Shown here: positions 23,491 to 33,707 of the stretch, piece by piece
Layout of the letters: every line of letters begins with the position of its first letter
How positions within the stretch are numbered: the first letter of the stretch is position 1
NCBI GenBank assembly: GCA_024697785.1
Contig: JAILEU010000039.1
Span: 1 to 39,609, forward strand
Reading direction: 5' to 3'
DNA length: 39,609 nt
Source: Bacteroidaceae bacterium
GTDB taxonomy: Bacteria; Bacteroidota; Bacteroidia; Bacteroidales; Bacteroidaceae
Notes under the pieces: model-generated
What the model saw: the letters and a program-made list of their open reading frames with translations, nothing else
Told to the model about the DNA's origin: nothing
Databases searched by the model: none
Made by a program: the position numbers and the translations under genes

Positions 23491-24308
23491 CTCTTTCCTA
23501 CCTTTTCTTCGTTTACTAAATCGGTGCGGACCCAGTTGCGCACCCAGTCAATCTCCATCTCCACGGGAAGGTCGGCGGGCTCGACACGGCCTACCCATGC
23601 TCCGCCCAGCTGCATGTCGATGAGCAGATACTGTGTGCAGAAGAAGGGATACTGCCCTTTGTCGGCCAGCGAATCGATGCGATGATACGTGAAAGTGGGT
23701 GTGCCGTTGATGCGGAAGACCAGGCTGTCGGGGTCTATATCGACACCATAGACGTTCCATCCGTCAGGGTCGATGGTCCCCTTGCCGCCGTGGACGGGGG
23801 TGCTGCGGTTTTTGTTGACATGGTACGTCCAATAGGAGTGGACGGTCTGGTAGGCGATGGAGTCGCCGTTCAGACGTTCCATGATGTCAATCTCGCCACC
23901 CTTTGGCCAGGGGTTGGCGTGGCGGTCGAAGCCCATGGTCCAGATGGCGGGCCACGCACCCTGTGCCTTGTGGAGACGGGCACGCACCTCGATGCGTCCC
24001 GGCTGGAGCGGTTTCCGGTCCATGGTCCACACGCCACCGGTGAGGAAGTCGGCAGGGTCGTCGGGATTGTCGTTCACGATGCCCCGCAGCACCAGATGTC
24101 CGTCGCGCAGTTCAAGGCAGCGCGGGTCGTCGGACTGGGTGTTCTGCCAGTCGGAAGTGCCGCGGGTGGTACGCGACCAGACGGTGGTGTCGAGCACACC
24201 ATCGTCGAAGTTATCCTCCCAAACGAGCGTCCATTCGCCCGTACGTCCGCCACAGGCCATCAGCGCCAATGTGGCAAGGAGCATCATTGCGTTCTTTTTC
24301 ATATCCAT
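23481..24308 (-). CDS. GH16 family lipoprotein (beta-glucanase/laminarinase type)
   Basis: 275 residues. Lipoprotein signal: LLATLALMAC with Cys19. The GH16 beta-jelly-roll is full length: WTLVWEDNFDDGVLDTTVW, GGVWTMDRKPLQPGRIEVRA, AWPAIWTMG, and the catalytic GGEIDIMERLNG (E139 nucleophile, D141, E144 acid/base). YQTVHSYWTYHV and the C-terminal MEIDWVRNW strand follow. GH16 enzymes cut beta-1,3 or mixed-linked glucans, or galactans; the exact substrate cannot be read. The protein is probably surface-exposed. It is last in the rsmG-to-GH16 operon, 18 bp after the thioesterase. The C-terminus (EEKVGKRKK) runs into the opposing terminator. Confidence 0.92.
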   Translation of the reverse strand: MDMKKNAMMLLATLALMACGGRTGEWTLVWEDNFDDGVLDTTVWSRTTRGTSDWQNTQSDDPRCLELRDGHLVLRGIVNDNPDDPADFLTGGVWTMDRKPLQPGRIEVRARLHKAQGAWPAIWTMGFDRHANPWPKGGEIDIMERLNGDSIAYQTVHSYWTYHVNKNRSTPVHGGKGTIDPDGWNVYGVDIDPDSLVFRINGTPTFTYHRIDSLADKGQYPFFCTQYLLIDMQLGGAWVGRVEPADLPVEMEIDWVRNWVRTDLVNEEKVGKRKK

Positions 24309-24326
24309 AGCGATTGATAACAGGGT

Positions 24327-24740
24327 TTACATTAGTCCGTCCTCGAAGGTGAGCGGTTCGCGCTTCTTGTAGCCCTCGCTGGTCATGAAGGCGATGGTGG
24401 CACCAGCCGGATTGGTGATGCGCACACTGACGAGGGGTATCTTGCCGTCGCTGACGAGCTCGCACTCGGCCTTCAGCCGTTCGCCCAGCTGAGCAGAATG
24501 GACGTAATTGATCTGGGCGTTGATGCCGAGGCACACCTGTCCGCTGGCATTGACGACGCCTGCCACGGCCATGTCGGCCAGCGTGAAGAGAGCCCCGCCC
24601 TGGCAGACGCCGGCGGCATTGAGGTGGCTTTCAGCAACCGTCATCTCAGCACGGCAGTAACCCGGGCGGATTTCCGAAATGGCGATGCCGGAAGAGGCAG
24701 CAAAACGGTCGCCGGAATTTAGGGTTTCTAAGAGAGTCAT
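24327..24740 (-). CDS. PaaI-type hotdog-fold thioesterase
   Basis: 137 residues. Hotdog thioesterase pattern: GYCRAEMTVAESHLNAAGVC, QGGALFTLADMAVAGVVNAS and NAQINYVHSAQLGERLKAEC. The segment HLNAAGVCQGGALFTLAD carries the Asn and Asp active-site positions used by the PaaI group, which hydrolyses acyl- or aryl-CoA esters. Physiological substrate unknown. It sits between the outer-membrane beta-barrel and GH16 genes in one reverse operon. A set of nine-base GGRACTATA repeats (24751-24791) separates it from the barrel gene. Confidence 0.9.
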   Translation of the reverse strand: MTLLETLNSGDRFAASSGIAISEIRPGYCRAEMTVAESHLNAAGVCQGGALFTLADMAVAGVVNASGQVCLGINAQINYVHSAQLGERLKAECELVSDGKIPLVSVRITNPAGATIAFMTSEGYKKREPLTFEDGLM

Positions 24741-24750
24741 TTTTAAAAGG

Positions 24751-24791
24751 GATAGGAACTATAGGGACTATAGGAACTATAGGGACTATAG
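24751..24791. repeat. Nine-base tandem repeat (GGRACTATA)
   Basis: Four units alternating GGAACTATA and GGGACTATA in the short gap between the beta-barrel and thioesterase genes. This is a third unit size (9 bp) beside the 7- and 8-bp families. Confidence 0.85.
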
Positions 24792-24794
24792 TTA

Positions 24795-25562
24795 TCAGAA
24801 TGTTATGCCGAAGCGGAAGACGTGGTAGCGGGAATGGAGCTTGCCGAGGTCGAACAGGGCGTAGCGCTCGGCTGGCATCAGACCGTCGGAGGGGGCTGGG
24901 CTGCCGTCGTCGTAGAAGAAGCCGGGGTCGGAGAGTATCCTGTTGCCCGTCAGGTTGCGCTTGCCGAGGTTGTAACGGACATAGCCAAGGCTGTAGCGAC
25001 GGAAAAGGGTGAAGCCAATGCCCCACTGGGTGGCCAGCGAGATCCTCGGCATGTCGTAGGCGGTAGTAAAGGGACCGCGGTAGTGAACCGTGCCCGCTTC
25101 GGTGGCAAACGTCTGGTCGAGCGAGCCGTTCTCAACGGTGACAAAGCGGAAGTTGGCACCCATGGCTCCCTCGGCCCACAGGCGGAAGTTGCTGTGACGA
25201 TCCATACGGAGTCCGAAATTCAGGTGGGCAAAAACGGGCACGTTGTATATCTTCGCCACGTCGGTGTAGGCATAGCCCTGCTGGATATCGCCGGCGTGCG
25301 CCACGGGCAGAAGGCGGTTGCGGAAGAGGTCGGCCGACACCATCAGGCTGAGATAGCGGCGAAGGGGGATGACCTCCTTGATGCCGACGTTGATGCCCTG
25401 TTCAGCATACTCGTTGAGATTCGTACGTGGCAGTGCCATACCCACATAGATGGTGGTCTGGTTATGGTCGATGTACTGCGCCCTGCCCTCAAGGGCAACG
25501 AAACTCATCAGGAAAAGCAGGACGAATCCTACGGCCGGGGTTTTCATATTTACGCTTTTCAT
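24795..25562 (-). CDS. Predicted outer-membrane beta-barrel protein
   Basis: 255 residues from the ATG at 25562 (ATG 25547 also possible). Signal peptide FVLLFLMSFVALEGRAQ. The mature part alternates hydrophobic and polar residues in strands with aromatic belts: TTIYVGMALPRTNLNEY, SLMVSADLFRNRLLP, VFAHLNFGLRMDRHS, FRLWAEGAMGANFRFV, WGIGFTLFRRYSLGYVRYNL. The end, YHVFRFGITF with terminal Phe, is typical of outer-membrane proteins. Probably 8-12 strands. No specific function. It is third in the reverse operon, 15 bp after the MBL gene. Confidence 0.75.
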   Translation of the reverse strand: MKSVNMKTPAVGFVLLFLMSFVALEGRAQYIDHNQTTIYVGMALPRTNLNEYAEQGINVGIKEVIPLRRYLSLMVSADLFRNRLLPVAHAGDIQQGYAYTDVAKIYNVPVFAHLNFGLRMDRHSNFRLWAEGAMGANFRFVTVENGSLDQTFATEAGTVHYRGPFTTAYDMPRISLATQWGIGFTLFRRYSLGYVRYNLGKRNLTGNRILSDPGFFYDDGSPAPSDGLMPAERYALFDLGKLHSRYHVFRFGITF

Positions 25563-25577
25563 CGTCGTTGAGTGTGA

Positions 25578-26213
25578 TTATAGGTTGTGGAACATACGTT
25601 CGGTGCGGATGGTGGTTGACGGGCCATGGCCGGGATAGACCACGGTGGTCTCGGGAAGTGTGAAGAGCCGTGTACGGATGGAGTGGATGAGCTCGCCGTA
25701 GTCGCCGCCGTGGAGGTCGGTGCGCCCCATGCCGCCATAGGCAAAGAGGGTGTCGCCGGCAAAGAGCACGCCGTCGGCAGCATCGTAGAAGCAGATGCTG
25801 CCCTTAGAGTGGCCGGGGGTATGGATGCAGCGTAGCTCGGTCTGCCCGAAGCGGACGACGTCGCCGTCGGCCAGCAGCTTTCCTATGGACGGTGGCGTGC
25901 CAGGATAGGGTATGCCGAAGGCACGCACCTCGTCGGCATTGTGTTCGGCCCACCAGCTGTCGCCCCCGTGAGCCTCGCACGTCAAGCCCCACTGCGCCTC
26001 GGCAAAGGGAACGCCGAAGACGTGGTCGAAGTGGAAGTGGGTGCAGAGGATGTGGCGCACCGTCAGCCCTTCGCTGTCCACAAACCGTGCCAGCTCCTGC
26101 TGCTCAGCAGGGCCGTAGCAGCCGGGGTCGATGACCGCCGCCTTGCCCGAGTCGTCCCACACCACATAGGTGTTCGTCGGCAGCATATTGAACTCAAAAA
26201 CCTGCAATCTCAT
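25578..26213 (-). CDS. Metallo-beta-lactamase-fold hydrolase (glyoxalase II-like)
   Basis: 211 residues from the ATG at 26213 (the longer frame starts at TTG). MBL-fold ligands are all visible: THFHFDH (HxHxDH), IHTPGHSKGS with the third His, LFAGDTLF with the bridging Asp, and VYPGHGPST with the last His. Length and order match the short hydroxyacylglutathione-hydrolase-like group (YcbL type), which hydrolyses thioesters or related esters. The glutathione-binding C-terminal domain of true GloB is absent, fitting the lack of glutathione in most Bacteroidales. It follows rsmG by 30 bp. Confidence 0.92.
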   Translation of the reverse strand: MRLQVFEFNMLPTNTYVVWDDSGKAAVIDPGCYGPAEQQELARFVDSEGLTVRHILCTHFHFDHVFGVPFAEAQWGLTCEAHGGDSWWAEHNADEVRAFGIPYPGTPPSIGKLLADGDVVRFGQTELRCIHTPGHSKGSICFYDAADGVLFAGDTLFAYGGMGRTDLHGGDYGELIHSIRTRLFTLPETTVVYPGHGPSTTIRTERMFHNL

Positions 26214-26243
26214 CCCAACCCACAATTTTGTTGATCTGTTGAC

Positions 26244-26873
26244 TCATCGAATCGGCACGAACACCACTTTCTTCTCGGCGAAGTACGGTTCGTCGAAGAC
26301 GGTGTCGAGCGGTGTGACGTCCGCCACATGGCGGAACGCCCCTATCTCGTGCTGCAGTTCGCCGCCCTTCAGGCAGATGACGCCGTTGGGGTAGGCATTG
26401 CGACACTCGGTGCGGATGTTCTTCCTGACTATCTTGACGATATCGGCCAGCGGCATCACGGCACGGCTCACCACGAAGTCGAACTGCCCCTTCTCCTCCT
26501 CGGCCCGGCCGTGGCGGAAGGTGACGTTCTGCAGTCCGATGGCCGTGGCCACCTCTGTCGCCACGCGCACCTTCTTGCCGATGCTGTCCACGAGGTGGAA
26601 CTGCACGTCGGGGAAGACGATGGCGAGCGGGATGCCCGGGAAGCCGCCTCCGGTGCCGAGGTCCATCACCGTCGTACCCTCGCGGAAGCGGATGACGCGG
26701 GCAATGCCCAGCGAGTGAAGCACATGGTGCTCGTAGAGGTTGCCGATATCCTTGCGCGAGATGACGTTGATCTTCGCATTCCAGTCGCTGTAGATCTCGC
26801 CCAGCTGCGCCATCTGCGCCTGCTGACGCTCTGTCAGTTCGGGAAAGTATTTTGTGATTATCGATGAGTCCAT
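26244..26873 (-). CDS. rsmG: 16S rRNA (guanine-527-N7)-methyltransferase
   Basis: 209 residues from the ATG at 26873; the 16 residues upstream in frame lack family features. RsmG (GidB) motifs: NVISRKDIGNLYEHHVLHSL, VMDLGTGGGFPGIPLAI (SAM-binding), FHLVDSIGKKVRV, and the late DFVVSRAVMPL. It methylates G527 of 16S rRNA, and loss gives low-level streptomycin resistance in other bacteria. First gene of the reverse operon, divergent from the ABC-F gene with 106 bp between the two starts. TATTTTCG at 26901-26908 (reverse strand) is a weak -7 candidate. Confidence 0.95.
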   Translation of the reverse strand: MDSSIITKYFPELTERQQAQMAQLGEIYSDWNAKINVISRKDIGNLYEHHVLHSLGIARVIRFREGTTVMDLGTGGGFPGIPLAIVFPDVQFHLVDSIGKKVRVATEVATAIGLQNVTFRHGRAEEEKGQFDFVVSRAVMPLADIVKIVRKNIRTECRNAYPNGVICLKGGELQHEIGAFRHVADVTPLDTVFDEPYFAEKKVVFVPIR

Positions 26874-26962
26874 TGGGCAATGCTTTTTCCAATTCGGTGA
26901 CGAAAATACGCCCTTTTCCACAATAATCCAAGCAAAATCGACATTTTCTCTATATTTTTATG

Positions 26963-26970
26963 TAATTTTG
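26963..26970 (+). promoter_or_regulatory. -7 box of the ABC-F gene
   Basis: TAATTTTG matches TAnnTTTG and ends 9 bp before the ATG at 26980, so the leader is only a few bases. It supports choosing ATG 26980 over the longer upstream frame. Confidence 0.55.
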
Positions 26971-26979
26971 CCGCCTAAA

Positions 26980-28854
<1,875 letters not shown>

Positions 28855-28912
28855 TTGAGAGTTGAGAGTTGAGAGTTGAAAGTTAAAGGTGAAAGTTGAA
28901 AGTTGAGAGTTA
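28855..28912. repeat. TGAGAGT/TGAAAGT heptamers between ABC-F and pepO
   Basis: Seven or eight copies of a 7-bp unit (TGAGAGT, TGAAAGT) begin directly after the ABC-F stop codon and end about 25 bp before the pepO start. Confidence 0.8.
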
Positions 28913-28936
28913 TTACCATAATATAATTAAGTACGA

Positions 28937-30976
28937 ATGAAAAAGAACAAATTCATCATCGTGGCAATGGCAGCATCGGCCGTCATTGCCTGCACAGACA
29001 ACAAGAAAATGGACAACACTGCCGGCATTAAGCCCGAGAACCTCGACACCACCGTTGTCGCAGGAAACGATTTCTACCAGTACGCATGCGGTGGCTGGAT
29101 GGCCACCCATCCCCTCACCCCCGAGTATGCCCGCTACGGCAGCTTCGACAAGCTGGCCGAGGACAACCGCGAACAGCTGAAAGGCCTCATCGACGAGATC
29201 ACCGCAGCCAAGAACACCCCGGGCACCAACGCCCAGAAGATTGCTGACCTCTACAACCTCTACATGGACACCGTGCGCCGCGACCGCGAGGGCATCGAGC
29301 CCATCAAGCCCGTGCTGGCACGCATCGCTGCCATCACCGACCGCAGCCAGCTCTTTAAGGAGATGGTCAACCTCACCTTCGAGGGTGTGGACGGCTACTT
29401 CGGCATGTACGTCGGCGCCGACATGATGAACAGCAAGAACAACATCGTGCAGATTGGCCAGGGTGGCCTGACGCTCGGAGAGAAGGAGTATTACCTCGAC
29501 ACAGACGAGGCCACCACCGCCATCCGCGAGAAGTACAAGAAGCACATCGTCCGCATGTTCACCCTCTGCGGCTTCACCGAGGCCGAGGCCCAGCAGAAGA
29601 TGGAGAGCGTGCTGGCCATCGAAACCCGCATTGCCGGTGCCAGCTACAGCAACGTGCAGATGCGCGACCCCGCCGCCAACTACCACAAGATGAGCTACGA
29701 CGAGCTCTGCAAGCAGTTCCCCGGCATCGACTGGAACTACCTCTTCACCACCCTCGGCATGAACGGCGTCGAGGAGGTTGACGTCAACCAGCCCGAACCC
29801 ATCCACGAGGTGGAAGCCATCCTGGCTGAGGTGCCCGTCGACGACCAGAAGGCCTACATGGAGTGGCAGTGCATCACGGGCAGCGCCTCACAGCTCAGCT
29901 CGACGCTCGACAAGGCCAGCTTCGACTTCTTCGGCACCGTCATGAGCGGCCGCCAGGAGCAGCAGCCCATGTGGAAGCGCGCCACCAGCCTCGTCAGCGG
30001 ACTGATGGGCGAAGCCATCGGACAGCTCTATGTGGAGAAGTACTTCCCCGCAGCCTCGAAGGAGCGCATGGTGAAGCTCGTCGCCAACCTGCAGGACGCC
30101 CTTCGTCAGCGCATCGACGACCAGGAGTGGATGAGCGCCGACACCAAGAAGCGTGCTCACGAGAAACTGGATGCCTTCTACGTCAAGGTGGGCTATCCCG
30201 ACACATGGAAGGACTACAGCGGACTCAACATCGACCCGCAGAAAAACCTCTTCACCAACATGGTCGAGGCCGGCAAGTTCATGTGGAACGACATGCTGAA
30301 GCGTAAGTTCAAGAAGCCCGTCGATCCTACCGAATGGCACATGACGCCTCAGACCGTCAACGCCTACTACAACCCCACGACGAACGAGATCTGCTTCCCC
30401 GCAGGCATCCTGCAGTACCCCTTCTTCGACATGAGTGCCGACGATGCCTTCAACTACGGTGCCATCGGCGTCGTCATCGGTCACGAGATGACGCACGGCT
30501 TCGACGACCAGGGACGTCAGTTCGACAAGGACGGCAACTTCGCCGACTGGTGGGCCGAGGGCGATGCCGACAAGTTCAAGGAGCGCGTGCAGGTCATCGT
30601 TGACCACTTCAACAACATCGAGGTGCTGCCTGGCCTCTTCGCCAACGGCTCCCTCACGCTGGGCGAGAACATCGCCGACCACGGCGGTCTGATGGTGGCT
30701 TACCAGGCCTTCAAGAACGCCACGAAGGACCAGCCGCAGGAGGTGAAGTATGGTTTCACACCCGACCAGCGCTTCTTCCTCGCCTATGCCGCCGTGTGGG
30801 CCGGACAGATTCGCGACGAGGAGATCCGCAACCGCACCAAGAGCGATCCTCATGCCCTGGGCCGCTGGCGTGTCAACGGCACCCTGCCCCACATCGATGC
30901 CTGGTATGACGCCTTCCACGTCACGCCCGACAACGCCCTCTACCTCGCTCCCGAGAACCGCGCAAAGATTTGGTAA
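28937..30976 (+). CDS. pepO: M13-family metalloendopeptidase lipoprotein
   Basis: 679 residues, full length for the neprilysin/PepO family. Lipoprotein signal AMAASAVIAC. Opening segment DFYQYACGGWMATHPLTPEY is family-typical. Zinc site: GHEMTHGFDDQG with H516, E517 and H520, and GENIADHGG with E577 (third ligand) and D581. NAYYNPTTNEICFPAGILQ supplies the substrate-binding NAYY. It ends PENRAKIW, the usual Arg- and Trp-containing terminus. It cleaves short peptides outside the inner membrane. Isolated from ABC-F by repeat, and followed 37 bp later by metA. Confidence 0.96.
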   Translation: MKKNKFIIVAMAASAVIACTDNKKMDNTAGIKPENLDTTVVAGNDFYQYACGGWMATHPLTPEYARYGSFDKLAEDNREQLKGLIDEITAAKNTPGTNAQKIADLYNLYMDTVRRDREGIEPIKPVLARIAAITDRSQLFKEMVNLTFEGVDGYFGMYVGADMMNSKNNIVQIGQGGLTLGEKEYYLDTDEATTAIREKYKKHIVRMFTLCGFTEAEAQQKMESVLAIETRIAGASYSNVQMRDPAANYHKMSYDELCKQFPGIDWNYLFTTLGMNGVEEVDVNQPEPIHEVEAILAEVPVDDQKAYMEWQCITGSASQLSSTLDKASFDFFGTVMSGRQEQQPMWKRATSLVSGLMGEAIGQLYVEKYFPAASKERMVKLVANLQDALRQRIDDQEWMSADTKKRAHEKLDAFYVKVGYPDTWKDYSGLNIDPQKNLFTNMVEAGKFMWNDMLKRKFKKPVDPTEWHMTPQTVNAYYNPTTNEICFPAGILQYPFFDMSADDAFNYGAIGVVIGHEMTHGFDDQGRQFDKDGNFADWWAEGDADKFKERVQVIVDHFNNIEVLPGLFANGSLTLGENIADHGGLMVAYQAFKNATKDQPQEVKYGFTPDQRFFLAYAAVWAGQIRDEEIRNRTKSDPHALGRWRVNGTLPHIDAWYDAFHVTPDNALYLAPENRAKIW

Positions 30977-31013
30977 TGACGGTTCATGGTTCATGGTTAA
31001 CGGTTGATGACTG

Positions 31014-31829
31014 ATGCTACACATTGCCCTGCTGAACCTGATGCCGAACAAGGAGGAGACGGAAGCCGACTTCGCACGCATTTGTGCGGAGTCGGCTGAA
31101 CCCGTTCAGTTCATCCTCACGAAAATGAGCAGCCACGTGACGCGCCATGCCAGCGCCGAGCACATGGCGCTCTACACGGGTTCGGAAGCTGTCTGTCAAG
31201 CACATGACGACGGCACGCAGCCTCTTGACGGCTTCATCGTCAGCGGAGCACCCTTCGACTGGGTGGAGTTCACCGACGTGGACTACTGGCCCGAGCTGTG
31301 CCGTCTGATGGACTGGCTGCGGCTGCGGTGCATCCCCACGCTCTACGTCTGTTGGGGTGCCCAGGCAGCCCTCCGTTACTTCCACGGCATCAGCCGCTTC
31401 GAGGAGTACCCCCATAAGCTGTCGGGCATCTATCCGCAGCAGATTCTCTTCCCTGAACATCCCTTGTTCCGAGGCATAGAGGAACCGCTCTGTATTCCTC
31501 ACAGCCGCCACACCAGCATGACGAACAGCGAAATCGACGCCTGTCCCGACGTCACCGTCCTTGTCCGCTCCGAGGAAACGGGCATCTCGATTGTGGAGTG
31601 TATGGGGGGATTGGAATTCTACCTCATCGGCCATCAGGAATACAACCTCCACACGCTCGACAACGAGTATCGCCGCGACGTCAGCCGTGGCCTGCCCGTC
31701 CGTCCCCCGCGCCACTACTACTTCGACGACAACCCCACCCAGCCCATCGTCGACAGCTGGCAGGCCAATGGCCAGCGCCTCTTTGCCAACTGGCTAGAGT
31801 ACTATTGCAGTGATCACTGTTCACTTTAA
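31014..31829 (+). CDS. metA: Homoserine O-acyltransferase, MetA family (short form; acetyl-CoA specificity suggested)
   Basis: 271 residues. MetA signatures: IALLNLMPNKEETE, GFIVSGAPFDWVEFTDVDYW, TLYVCWGAQAAL with the acyl-enzyme Cys113, HSRHTSM, and LIGHQEY with H207 and E209 of the triad. It makes O-acylhomoserine for methionine synthesis. It lacks about 29 N-terminal residues compared with the E. coli enzyme, starting right at the core strand; no upstream in-frame start restores them. D82 aligns with E. coli Gly111. In the B. cereus enzyme Glu at that position goes with acetyl-CoA use, so an acidic residue here suggests acetyl rather than succinyl transfer (inference). U32 starts 2 bp after the stop. 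Confidence 0.93.
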   Translation: MLHIALLNLMPNKEETEADFARICAESAEPVQFILTKMSSHVTRHASAEHMALYTGSEAVCQAHDDGTQPLDGFIVSGAPFDWVEFTDVDYWPELCRLMDWLRLRCIPTLYVCWGAQAALRYFHGISRFEEYPHKLSGIYPQQILFPEHPLFRGIEEPLCIPHSRHTSMTNSEIDACPDVTVLVRSEETGISIVECMGGLEFYLIGHQEYNLHTLDNEYRRDVSRGLPVRPPRHYYFDDNPTQPIVDSWQANGQRLFANWLEYYCSDHCSL

Positions 31830-31831
31830 AA

Positions 31832-33697
31832 ATGTTGCCGAGACGAATAGAGTTGCTTTCTCCTGCACGGGACCTGGCCTGCGGTATCTCTGCTGTTGAC
31901 CATGGTGCCGATGCCGTCTATATCGGTGCTCCGCGCTTCGGTGCCCGTGCCGCGGCAGGCAATTCGCTCAACGACATCCGCCACCTGGTGGAATATGCCC
32001 ATTCGTTCAACGTCCGCATCTACGTCACCGTCAACACCATCCTCTACGATGACGAACTGAGTGAAGCCGAACGTCTCGTCTGGGACCTCTACCGCCTCGG
32101 CGTCGATGCCCTCATCGTGCAGGACACTGCCCTGCTCCGTATGCACCTCCCCCCTATTCCCCTGCATGCCTCCACGCAGATGGACAACCGCACGCCGGAG
32201 AAGGTGCAACTGCTGAAGGAGCTGGGCTTCAGCCAGACGGTGCTTGCCCGCGAACTGAGCCTTCAGCAGATGGCCGACATCCATGCCGCCGTGCCCGACA
32301 TGCCACTCGAGGCCTTTGTCCACGGTGCCCTCTGCGTCAGCTACAGTGGCCAGTGCTACGCCTCGCAGTACTGCTTCGGTCGCTCGGCCAACCGCGGCGA
32401 GTGTGCCCAGTTCTGCCGCCTCCCCTTTTCTCTTGAGGATGCCAACGGCAACACGCTTATCCGCAATCGTCACCTGCTCTCGCTGCGCGACATGAACCGC
32501 AGCGACTATCTCGAGGAGATGCTCGATGCCGGCATCAGCTCGTTCAAGATTGAGGGACGTCTCAAAGACGTCTCGTACGTCAAGAACATCACCGCCTACT
32601 ACCGTCAGCGGCTCGACGCCATCCTTGCCCGTCGCCCTGAATACGTCCGTGCCAGCGAAGGCGACATACGGCTTGCCTTCACCCCCAACCCCGCAAAATC
32701 TTTCAACCGAGGGTTTACCGACTATTTCCTGCATGGACGGAAGGACGATATCGGCTCGTTCGACACCCCCAAGTCCATCGGAGAGCAGATGGGACGTGTG
32801 ACGTTTGTAGGTGACAACTACCTCACCGTCAACACCCGTTCGGCCTTCCACAATGGCGATGGAGCCTGCGCTTTCAAGGAAGACGGCACGCTCGTCGGCT
32901 TCCGCATCAACCGTGCAGAGAACGGACGCCTCTACCCTTCGCCGGAAACACGCGACATGGACTGGAAGACGCTGAAAGGCTGTATGCTCTACCGCAACTA
33001 CGATGCCGAGTTTGAGCGGAGCCTCTCCCGTCCGAACACAGCCCTGCGCCGCATTCCCGTAAGCATTACGTTTAGGGAAATCCCCTTCGGATTTGCCATT
33101 GGCATTCGGAAAGTCAGCCCTGCAAGCGAGGGGATGAACGAAAATCCTACCGTAGTTTGCTTCCCGATGGAGAAGATTCCGGCTGAATCGGAGCAGGAAA
33201 GAAACATCTGCCGCCAGCTCTCAAAACTGGGAAACACCATCCTCGAAGCATCGGAAGTCCGCGTTGAATGGAGTGCCAGCTTCTTCATCCCCTCCTCCAC
33301 GCTGAGCGAGATGCGCCGTCGGGCAGTCGATGTCTTCCTCCGTGCCAGACAAATGAGCCATGCGCCCTTCATCCCGATGAAGAAAAAGGGGCTGCCTGAC
33401 GCCTCTTCCATACTTCCTTCTTCCTATCGCGCCAACATTGCCAACCACGAGGCACAAGCATTCTACCATAGCCTGGGCATCGGGCAGATTGAACCTGCCT
33501 TTGAAATCAAGCCTCCTTCTAAAGCCGTGCTGATGACCTGCCGCCATTGTCTGCGCTACAGTCTCGGCGCCTGTCCCCGTCACCACGGCCAGCGCGCCGC
33601 CCTGCGGGAGCCGCTCGTCCTTGTCTCAGCCGACGGCCGCCGCTTCCCCCTCCACTTCGACTGCAAGCGCTGCGTGATGGAAGTGAAGAATGGTTAG
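31832..33697 (+). CDS. U32-family peptidase-like tRNA/rRNA hydroxylation protein
   Basis: 621 residues. U32 pattern: ELLSPARDLACGISAVDHGADAV split by familiar blocks, AVYIGAPRFGARAAA, LHASTQMDN, and the signature FVHGALCVSYSGQCYAS continuing to NRGECAQFCRLPF, whose cysteines probably hold an iron-sulfur cluster. The C-terminal half is the DUF3656-like region of the RlhA group, ending with CRHCLRYSLGACPRHH and FDCKRC, additional cysteine pairs. Relatives TrhP and RlhA hydroxylate RNA bases using prephenate-dependent chemistry; true protease activity is doubtful. The start is 2 bp after metA's stop, so the two are translationally coupled. Which RNA it acts on cannot be read from sequence. Confidence 0.88.
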   Translation: MLPRRIELLSPARDLACGISAVDHGADAVYIGAPRFGARAAAGNSLNDIRHLVEYAHSFNVRIYVTVNTILYDDELSEAERLVWDLYRLGVDALIVQDTALLRMHLPPIPLHASTQMDNRTPEKVQLLKELGFSQTVLARELSLQQMADIHAAVPDMPLEAFVHGALCVSYSGQCYASQYCFGRSANRGECAQFCRLPFSLEDANGNTLIRNRHLLSLRDMNRSDYLEEMLDAGISSFKIEGRLKDVSYVKNITAYYRQRLDAILARRPEYVRASEGDIRLAFTPNPAKSFNRGFTDYFLHGRKDDIGSFDTPKSIGEQMGRVTFVGDNYLTVNTRSAFHNGDGACAFKEDGTLVGFRINRAENGRLYPSPETRDMDWKTLKGCMLYRNYDAEFERSLSRPNTALRRIPVSITFREIPFGFAIGIRKVSPASEGMNENPTVVCFPMEKIPAESEQERNICRQLSKLGNTILEASEVRVEWSASFFIPSSTLSEMRRRAVDVFLRARQMSHAPFIPMKKKGLPDASSILPSSYRANIANHEAQAFYHSLGIGQIEPAFEIKPPSKAVLMTCRHCLRYSLGACPRHHGQRAALREPLVLVSADGRRFPLHFDCKRCVMEVKNG

Positions 33698-33707
33698 GGG
33701 TTAGGGG

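Noticed and set aside
26854-26979. Extension of the ABC-F protein upstream of ATG 26980
   Set aside because: The extension overlaps the divergent rsmG start and its promoter region, and the family core begins at MISVENLKVEFG.
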